Assembly (NCBI GenBank): GCA_040904625.1
Contig: JBBDTC010000014.1
Location: forward strand, 1-13,045
Length of the DNA stretch: 13,045 bases
Direction: 5' to 3'
Origin: JACKNG01 sp040904625
Lineage (GTDB): Bacteria > Pseudomonadota > Gammaproteobacteria > Ga0077536
Shown: positions 7,741 through 13,045 of the stretch, piece after piece
Layout of the letters: each line of letters begins with the position of its first letter
How positions within the stretch are numbered: the stretch's first letter is position 1
Notes under the pieces: model-generated
Database searches by the model: none
What the model saw: the letters and a program-made list of their open reading frames with translations, nothing else
Told to the model about the DNA's origin: nothing
Position numbers and translations under genes: made by a program

Positions 7741-8766
7741 GTGTTGCGTATCGCCCGCTTGGTGCGGCGGCATCCCCAGCTGGTGGCGCTGTTCGGCTTT
7801 GCCTCCGGTGTCGGCAGTTACCTGCTGGTCGAGCGGCGCGAGGCGGCCGCCCAGTTGATCGCGGTGCTGATGCTGCTGAGCTGGGCGTGGCTGGTCCTGG
7901 AGAACGCCTTGCACGCGGGCGTGCTGCAACGTTTCGGGCTTGACATGCCGCGCACCGTGATGCGCTTCGCCACGCAAATGGTGCATCAGGAAGGCCTGTT
8001 TTTCGCCTTGCCGTTCTTTATCGCCGCGACCACCTGGGGCGACGGCCACGCCCTGTTCACCACCCTGCTGGCGCTTTGCGCGCTGACCGCGTTGATCGAT
8101 CCTCTTTATTACAATGTGCTTGCACCCCGGCGCTGGTTGTTCGTGGTATTTCACGCGCTGACCTTGTTCGCCGTTCTGTTGGTGGCGCTGCCGCTGCTCG
8201 TCCATCTCGGCAGCGAACAGAGTCTCATCGTGGCCCTGGCCTCGGCGCTGTTGTTCAGCCTGCCCAGCATAGCCACGCTGTTGCCGGAGGAACGCTGGTG
8301 GCGCCGCGTACCGCTGCTGCTGCTGTTGTTGTTGGCGCTCGCTGCCGGCTTGTGGCAGGCGCGCAGCTGGATCCCGCCGGCGGCGCTGCGGCTGGTCGAG
8401 ATGTCTGTGACGCAATCAATCGACCGCGCCGCGCGTCAGCCCGGCCCCAGCCTGGCGCGCATCGACGCAGCTGAGCTCGGCCGCAACGGCCTCTATGCCT
8501 GGACCTCGGTGCGCGCGCCGCGGGGGCTGCATGAGCAGATTCATCACGTCTGGTTGCACGACGGCCGCGAGGTTGATCGCATCGCGCTCGACATCGAGGG
8601 TGGACGCAAGGCGGGCTATCGCGGATGGAGCCACAAGCTCAACTTCCCGAATCCGGCCAGCGGCGCATGGCAGGTCCGCGTGGTCACCGATGCGGGCCAG
8701 CTGATCGGGGCGACGCGCTTCACGATCGGCGGCACAATCGAATCAGCAGCGTCTCGGCAACCCTGA
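7741..8766 (+). CDS. DUF5924/DUF2914-like integral membrane protein
   Basis: A protein of up to 341 residues from the first available start (GTG at 7741); the frame is open to the gap edge, so the real start may be a little upstream. About six to seven hydrophobic segments fill residues 13-205 (roughly 13-30, 36-56, 83-97, 104-122, 132-154, 160-181 and 190-205). A soluble C-terminal domain of about 245-335 has HHVWLHDGREVDRIALDIEG (268-287), GYRGWSHK (292-299) and SGAWQVRVVTDAGQLIGATRF (307-327). These match the DUF2914 pattern as I know it, seen at the end of DUF5924 proteins. The function of this family is not known. The membrane topology puts the C-terminal domain in the cytoplasm or periplasm; parity of helices is uncertain. 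It is not clearly co-transcribed with either neighbour because of the gap and a 112-base spacer before hyuA. Confidence 0.7.
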   Translation: MLRIARLVRRHPQLVALFGFASGVGSYLLVERREAAAQLIAVLMLLSWAWLVLENALHAGVLQRFGLDMPRTVMRFATQMVHQEGLFFALPFFIAATTWGDGHALFTTLLALCALTALIDPLYYNVLAPRRWLFVVFHALTLFAVLLVALPLLVHLGSEQSLIVALASALLFSLPSIATLLPEERWWRRVPLLLLLLLALAAGLWQARSWIPPAALRLVEMSVTQSIDRAARQPGPSLARIDAAELGRNGLYAWTSVRAPRGLHEQIHHVWLHDGREVDRIALDIEGGRKAGYRGWSHKLNFPNPASGAWQVRVVTDAGQLIGATRFTIGGTIESAASRQP

Positions 8767-8878
8767 TCGACATAGCCGGGCAGGTATTCGGCGGTCTGGT
8801 TCGGATGCGGCAACCCTGCTACTTTCGCCGCTGCTCATCGTTCATCGACCGGAGCAGCACAGGGTGGAGCGCTTGACG

Positions 8879-10945
8879 ATGACCTACAAAATTGCGGTCG
8901 ACACCGGCGGCACGTTCACCGATGTCGTCGTCCAGGATGGAGCAGGGAACGTCGTCATCGGCAAGAGTTCGACGACGCCGGCGCGCATTTTCGAGGGCAT
9001 GCGCAATGCGCTGATGGCGGCGGCCGACGAACTCGGCATCGCGCTGGGCGATCTGCTCGCCGCTACCAGCCTGCTGATCTACGGCACGACCCGTTCGACC
9101 AATGCCATCGTGCAGGGGCAGGTGGCGAAGACGGCATTCCTGACCACCCGCGGCTTTCCCGACATCCTCGTGACCCGCGAAGGCGGCAAGTTCCGCCCGC
9201 ACGATTTTTCCTTCGATTTCCCGCAGCCCTATATTCCGCGGCGCCATACGTTCATGATCGACGAGCGCATCTCCTCGGAGGGCGAAGTGGTCGCCGCGCT
9301 GGACGAAGCCCAGGCCAGCGCGGTTGCGCGGCAGCTCGTCGACGCCGGCTTCGAGGCCGCCGCCGTCTGTTTCATCTGGTCGATCGCCAATCCCGTCCAC
9401 GAACGGCGCATGGCCGAAATCCTGGCCGCGCAAGCACCCCACATCGCGGTATCGCTGTCGCATGTCCTGGTGCCCATCGTGCGCGAGTATCGACGAGCAT
9501 CGACGACCGCCATTGATGCCTCGATCAAGCCCTTGATGCAGCGTCATCTGCGCGACATGCACGACGACCTGCGCGCGGCGGGCTTTGGCGGCGACTTACT
9601 GGTGTCGACCTCGGCGGGCGGTTGCAGCCACGTCGAAAATCTCGTCGAACGTCCTGTCCATACGGTCAAATCGGGTCCCGCCATGGCGCCGGTCGCCGGC
9701 CGTGCGCTGGCCGCCGTCGAAGGACTCGGCGCGGACGTCATCGTCTGCGACGCGGGCGGCACCACTTTCGACGTCGGCCTGGTGCGGGACGGTGCACTGA
9801 AATACACCCGTGAGACCTGGCTCGGCGGCCAGTGGATGGGGCATATGACGGCGATCTCCTCGGTCGATGTGCGGTCGATCGGGGCCGGTGGCGGTTCCAT
9901 TGCCTGGATTGACGGCGGCGGTCTGCTGCGGGTCGGGCCGATGTCCGCCGGGTCTGAACCGGGGCCGGCCTGTTATGGCTATGGCGGCGACGAGCCCACG
10001 GTCACCGATGCGGCCGTCGTGCTCGGCTACCTCGACCCCGACTACTTCCTCGGTGGACGCATGGCGCTCGACGTGGCGGCCGCCCGTCGCGTCGTCCAGC
10101 GCCTCGCCGACGCGCTCGGCCTGGCGCTGGAACTGGCGGCCTATGCCGTGATCAACGTCGCCAACGAGCTGATGATCAATGCCATTCAGGACATCACCGT
10201 CGCCGAGGGCTTCAATCCGGCCGAGGCGGTGCTGGTCGCCGGCGGCGGCGCTGCCGGGATCAACATCGTGCCCATCGCGCGCGAGCTTGGTGTCAATACG
10301 GTGATCGTGCCACGCACGGCCGGCGCCCTGTCCGCAACCGGCATGCAGTTCTCCGATATCGTGTTCGAAGAATCGGGTAATTGCGTGACACTCTCCGGCA
10401 GCTTCGATTGCACCGGCGTGAACCGGGTGCTCGAAGACATCGATGCGCGCCTCGAGCGCGCGCGGCGCCAGCTCGGCAGTCTTGCCGATGCGGCGACCAC
10501 CCGGGCCTATACCGTCGAGGCCCGCTATCTGACGCAGGTCTGGGAACTCGATGCACCATGCGACAGCGCGCGCTTCCACGGGCCAGCGGAGGTTGCGGCG
10601 CTGGTCGAGTCTTTCCACCGCGCCCACGAGCGGGTGTTCGCCGTACGTGACGACGCCGGGCAGGTCGAGTGCCTGAACTGGCGCGGGCGCCTGACGATTG
10701 CGCTCGAGGCGGCCAGCGCTGCCGCCAGCGTGCGCACGGCAAGTACCGGCCAGCCGAGCGGGTCGCGCCTGTCCTATTTCGATGAGGCGGCAATCGAGGT
10801 GCCGGTCTATCGCGGCGGTGATCTGCGCATCGACCAACGCATCGCCGGCCCGGCGCTGATCGAGGAACCGACGACGACGGTCGTCCTCTACCCGGGTTCG
10901 ACGGCACGCGTCAGCGGCAGCAACAACTACATCATCAGCTTGTGA
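8879..10945 (+). CDS. hyuA: HyuA-type subunit of hydantoinase/oxoprolinase/acetone carboxylase family
   Basis: A 688-residue ATP-binding subunit. The N-terminal domain opens with IAVDTGGTFTDVVV (5-18), and the actin-like ATPase core has HTVKSGPAMAPVAGRA (261-276), CDAGGTTFDVGLV (290-302), GAGGGSIAW (335-343) and GPMSAGSEPGPACYGYGG (353-370), then AGGGAAG (454-460). The C-terminal domain includes ARYLTQVWEL (548-557). In this family HyuA uses ATP to activate a carbonyl or amide (hydantoin, 5-oxoproline, caprolactam, acetone, acetophenone), while HyuB carries the metal site. The ATG at 8879 is chosen: GGAG at 8866-8869 has 9-base spacing and the GGTFTD motif then sits at its usual place. A GTG at 8864 would add 5 residues. 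hyuB follows after 17 bases, so the two form an operon. The substrate cannot be told from sequence. Confidence 0.9.
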   Translation: MTYKIAVDTGGTFTDVVVQDGAGNVVIGKSSTTPARIFEGMRNALMAAADELGIALGDLLAATSLLIYGTTRSTNAIVQGQVAKTAFLTTRGFPDILVTREGGKFRPHDFSFDFPQPYIPRRHTFMIDERISSEGEVVAALDEAQASAVARQLVDAGFEAAAVCFIWSIANPVHERRMAEILAAQAPHIAVSLSHVLVPIVREYRRASTTAIDASIKPLMQRHLRDMHDDLRAAGFGGDLLVSTSAGGCSHVENLVERPVHTVKSGPAMAPVAGRALAAVEGLGADVIVCDAGGTTFDVGLVRDGALKYTRETWLGGQWMGHMTAISSVDVRSIGAGGGSIAWIDGGGLLRVGPMSAGSEPGPACYGYGGDEPTVTDAAVVLGYLDPDYFLGGRMALDVAAARRVVQRLADALGLALELAAYAVINVANELMINAIQDITVAEGFNPAEAVLVAGGGAAGINIVPIARELGVNTVIVPRTAGALSATGMQFSDIVFEESGNCVTLSGSFDCTGVNRVLEDIDARLERARRQLGSLADAATTRAYTVEARYLTQVWELDAPCDSARFHGPAEVAALVESFHRAHERVFAVRDDAGQVECLNWRGRLTIALEAASAAASVRTASTGQPSGSRLSYFDEAAIEVPVYRGGDLRIDQRIAGPALIEEPTTTVVLYPGSTARVSGSNNYIISL

Positions 10946-10962
10946 GAACGGGAGACATCACC

Positions 10963-12774
10963 ATGCCCGATCCGGTTGCCGAGACCATCGCAGAACCAAG
11001 CTCTCCGGGCGAGCTCGACCCCATGCTGCTCGCGGTCATGGCCAACCGGGTCGATGGCATCGTCCGCGAGATGACCAACACCTTGCTGCGCGCGGCCCGC
11101 TCGGCCGTCATTGCCAGTGCGCGCGACATGTCCTGCGCCATCGTCACCGCTGACAACGAGTTGTTGGCGACGGCCGAAGGTCTGCCGGTCCATATCTTCG
11201 GATCTCACCTGCAGACCCGTTCGATGCAAACCCTGCATCCCGATCTGGCGGCGGGCGATGCCTTTCTGCACAACGATCCGTTCATGGGCAATACGCATCC
11301 GGCCGATCACACCATCCTGGTGCCGGTGTTCGTCGACGGCGAACATCTGTTCACGGTCTGCGCCAAGTCGCACCAGGCGGATATCGGCAACGCGGCGCCG
11401 ACGACGTATTCGCCCTACGCCAAGGACGTCTATGAAGAAGGCGCGCTGATATTTCCCTGCGTACGCGTGCAGCGCGATTACCGCATGGTCGAGGATATCG
11501 TGCGCATGTGCCGCCGGCGCATCCGCGTGCCCGACCAGTGGTACGGGGATTTCCTCGCGGCCATCGGATCGGCCCGAGTCGGCGAACGGCGGCTGATCGA
11601 GTTCTGCCACAAATACGGCAAGCACAAGGTTCGTGCTTTCATTACCCAATGGCTGGACTACGCCGAGACGCGCACCCAACAAGCGATTGCGAGGATGCCT
11701 GCTGCAACGCTCGAACACAGCGGTGCACACGATCCGCTGCCGGGCCTGCCGGACGGCATTCCGATCAAGTGCACCATTGCCATCCGTCCCGACGAAGGTC
11801 GCATCGAGATCGATCTCAGGGACAACATCGATTGTCTCGACAATGGCTTCAACGTCTGTGAGGCCTGCTCGATCAACAACGCCATCGCCGGGGTGATGAA
11901 CTGCCTCGACCCGGATATCCCGCGCTGCTCCGGGGTATTCCGGCGGGTCGAAGTGCTGTTGCGCGATGGTGCCGTGATCGGGCGGACGAGCTTTCCGCAC
12001 TCCGCTTCGGTGGCCACCACCAATGTCGGTGATCGCCTGGTCAACCTGACCCAATCGGCGCTCGCGCAGCTCGGCGATGGCTACGGCCTGGCCGAGGGTG
12101 GGGTCGGCATGGGCGCCGGTTGGGCGGTGATCTCGGGCAAGGATTTCCGCCGCAACGGCGAGGCGTATATCAATCAACTGTTCGTCGGTGGCAACGGCGG
12201 GCCGGCGAGTCCATCGGCCGACGGCTGGCTGACCTATGGCATTCCGGTGGCTGCCGGCCTGATTTATCGCGATTCGGTCGAATTGACCGAGGTCAAACAC
12301 CCCATCCACATGCGTGCGGTACAGATCCATCCCGGCACCTGCGCGCCGGGGCGCTTTCGCGGTGCCCCCGGCGCTGAACTCATCTACGGCCCGAAGCAGG
12401 ACCCGATGACCGTCGCCATTCCCTGCGATGGGCAGATTTTCCCGCCCAAGGGCGTCAACGGTGGCCACGACAGCCCTGGCGCGCGGACGTTCAAAATCCA
12501 TCGCGACGGCCGCGAAGAGCAGCTCCCAGGCGTCGCCCAGGTGACCCTCGAACCCGGCGAATGGCTGCGTGGTATCGACAATTCGGGTGGCGGCTACGGC
12601 TCCCCTCTCGAGCGCGATCCCGAGCGCGTGCGCCACGACGTCGCCGAGCGCTGGGAGACGCTCGAACGAGCCGCCGATATTTACGGCGTGGTCTTGCGCC
12701 GTGATGACAGCAGCTATGGCTATGGCGTCGATATCGCTGCGACGAACGCCTTGCGTGCCCGTTTGCTCAAATAG
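10963..12774 (+). CDS. hyuB: HyuB-type subunit of hydantoinase/oxoprolinase/acetone carboxylase family
   Basis: A 603-residue Hydantoinase_B subunit, partner of the preceding HyuA. Motifs include FLHNDPFMGNTHPADHTILV (101-120), KSHQADIGN (135-143), DLRDNIDCLDNGFN (284-297) and GGNGGPASPSADGW (409-422). His112, Asp115 and His137 have the same 3- and 25-residue spacings that I recall for the manganese ligands of the acetone carboxylase alpha subunit, so a metal centre is likely (recalled numbering, not checked). GGAG at 10951-10954 supports the ATG at 10963; a GTG at 10942 overlapping the hyuA stop is the alternative. No small third subunit, as in acetone carboxylase, follows, which argues for a two-subunit hydrolase such as a hydantoinase, oxoprolinase or lactamase. 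The stop codon is only 3 bases from the repeat pair at 12778. Confidence 0.9.
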   Translation: MPDPVAETIAEPSSPGELDPMLLAVMANRVDGIVREMTNTLLRAARSAVIASARDMSCAIVTADNELLATAEGLPVHIFGSHLQTRSMQTLHPDLAAGDAFLHNDPFMGNTHPADHTILVPVFVDGEHLFTVCAKSHQADIGNAAPTTYSPYAKDVYEEGALIFPCVRVQRDYRMVEDIVRMCRRRIRVPDQWYGDFLAAIGSARVGERRLIEFCHKYGKHKVRAFITQWLDYAETRTQQAIARMPAATLEHSGAHDPLPGLPDGIPIKCTIAIRPDEGRIEIDLRDNIDCLDNGFNVCEACSINNAIAGVMNCLDPDIPRCSGVFRRVEVLLRDGAVIGRTSFPHSASVATTNVGDRLVNLTQSALAQLGDGYGLAEGGVGMGAGWAVISGKDFRRNGEAYINQLFVGGNGGPASPSADGWLTYGIPVAAGLIYRDSVELTEVKHPIHMRAVQIHPGTCAPGRFRGAPGAELIYGPKQDPMTVAIPCDGQIFPPKGVNGGHDSPGARTFKIHRDGREEQLPGVAQVTLEPGEWLRGIDNSGGGYGSPLERDPERVRHDVAERWETLERAADIYGVVLRRDDSSYGYGVDIAATNALRARLLK

Positions 12775-12777
12775 CGG

Positions 12778-12866
12778 GGAGATAGGGGGACAGTTTACTT
12801 ATCTCTTTCATCCCGATCGCCAACTCGGGTCCCCGTTAGAGATAAGTAAACTGTCCCCCTATCTCC
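12778..12866. repeat. REPIN-like inverted pair of the 30-base repeat
   Basis: A direct copy at 12778-12807, identical to those at 3940 and 3971, faces an inverted copy at 12838-12866. About 30 bases lie between them, containing a small stem CCCGA (12812-12816) / TCGGG (12825-12829). The 89-base element could fold into one long hairpin. It follows the hyuB stop by 3 bases and abuts the truncated IS3 transposase, so it may now act as a terminator for both. Spacer sequence differs from the 3940 cluster, which shows that the repeats and not the spacers are conserved. Confidence 0.85.
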
Positions 12867-13010
12867 CAGCAGCGCTCGATCCGAACGCGTACGCGCACTC
12901 TCATCGCGCTTGGTCCACGCGTAAAAGCCCGACCTGGACACTTGCAGAACCCGGCTCATCAGCGTGACCGGATACGCGGCCTTCTCCGCCGCCATGAATC
13001 GATACCTCAC
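12867..13010 (-). pseudogene. IS3-family transposase OrfB, truncated after N-terminal region
   Basis: From GTG at 13010 the frame reads MRYRFMAAEKAAYPVTLMSR, then VLQVSRSGFYAWTKRDESAR, a typical IS3-family OrfB start. Genuine similarity stops after DRALL, at 12867. The frame then runs on into the repeat (GDRGTVYLS and so on) to a stop at 12795, so the last 23 or so residues are repeat-derived junk. In intact enzymes this point is followed by the rest of the helix-turn-helix region and the rve/DDE integrase domain, all missing here. The gene is therefore dead. The truncation could have come from insertion of the repeat with loss of the remainder, or from a deletion ending at the repeat. Confidence 0.8.
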
Positions 13011-13045
13011 GTCGATTCCTTGGCGAAGAAGGCCGTCGCTTTTTT
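13007..13045 (-). CDS. IS3-family transposase OrfA, C-terminal end (runs off right edge)
   Basis: Reading leftward from 13045 gives KKATAFFAKEST and a TGA at 13009-13007, the usual end of an IS3-family OrfA, the helix-turn-helix DNA-binding subunit. Its stop overlaps the OrfB GTG start (GTGA). The first codons contain AAAAAAG (13045-13039), the slippery heptamer at which a -1 shift makes the OrfAB fusion transposase; OrfB lies in the -1 frame, as required. Only 12 codons are visible. Confidence 0.75.
   Translation of the reverse strand, partial: KKATAFFAKEST

Larger units (their letters stand above)
12867..13045 (-). mobile_element. IS3-family insertion sequence fragment
   Basis: The minus strand holds the last codons of OrfA and the first 48 codons of OrfB in the overlapping arrangement of IS3-family elements. 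The rest of OrfB, with the DDE catalytic residues and the right end, is missing at the junction with the repeat at 12866. OrfA continues beyond the window's right edge. No terminal inverted repeat is visible in the window. Confidence 0.8.

Noticed and set aside
6315..7943. Single frame running through the N gap
   Set aside because: The part before 6402 is mobile-element sequence, and the part after the gap is out of frame with the membrane-protein gene. Reading through Ns joins unrelated frames.
7564..8415. Minus-strand frame opposite the membrane protein
   Set aside because: It is a Gln/Arg/His-rich shadow of Leu/Ala-rich membrane helices and crosses the gap.
9596..10837. 413-codon open frame on the minus strand
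   Set aside because: It is antisense to hyuA and lacks any domain signal.
10927..12636. 569-codon open frame on the minus strand
   Set aside because: It is antisense to hyuB, with shadow-type composition and no motifs. The hyuB frame has clear family motifs throughout.

Overview
The window is GC-rich, with widespread third-position G/C and long antisense shadow frames. It encodes a PEP-CTERM-type surface protein, a malonyl-CoA decarboxylase and a HyuA/HyuB pair, and carries many short RAYT/REP-style repeats. This suggests a betaproteobacterium, perhaps Rhodocyclales-like; that placement is inferred from gene content, not from a marker gene. A run of exactly 100 N (7637-7736) shows a scaffolded draft or metagenome assembly.

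Layout. 1-279 (-): N-terminus of a MoxR-type AAA+ ATPase that runs off the left edge. 508-1503 (+): AcuI/YhdH-type acrylyl-CoA reductase. A very AT-rich island and a TATAAT candidate follow, then 1757-3868 (+): a FadB/FadJ-like enoyl-CoA hydratase/3-hydroxyacyl-CoA dehydrogenase. 3915-4062: a GC-rich hairpin followed by three copies of a short palindromic repeat, lying between convergent genes. 4070-4783 (-): PEP-CTERM-like exported protein. 4891-6024 (-): LuxR-type regulator just upstream of it, with a clean palindrome between the two. 6117-6383: a divergent repeat copy that appears split by a 194-bp insertion. 6402-7636 (+): malonyl-CoA decarboxylase, cut by the gap. 7741-8766 (+): DUF5924/DUF2914-like membrane protein. 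8879-10945 and 10963-12774 (+): hyuA-hyuB operon for an ATP-dependent hydantoinase/oxoprolinase/acetone-carboxylase-family enzyme. 12778-12866: an inverted pair of the same repeat. 12867-13045 (-): IS3-family transposase remnant (end of OrfA, start of OrfB) broken at the repeat.

Functionally, acuI, fadB and the decarboxylase fit acyl-CoA catabolism (beta-oxidation, acrylyl-CoA to propionyl-CoA, malonyl-CoA to acetyl-CoA), but they are separate transcription units and not one pathway operon. The HyuAB pair keeps a putative metal triad with the spacing recalled for acetone carboxylase, but no third subunit is nearby, so its substrate is open. The LuxR/PEP-CTERM pair looks like a small regulator-plus-target unit.

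I did not find a convincing new defence, toxin or secretion system. The least explained material is the repeat family: 30-bp units with complementary ends, arranged as tandem and inverted pairs, one apparently interrupted by a small mobile element with terminal inverted repeats and a TTTA duplication, and one abutting a truncated insertion sequence.
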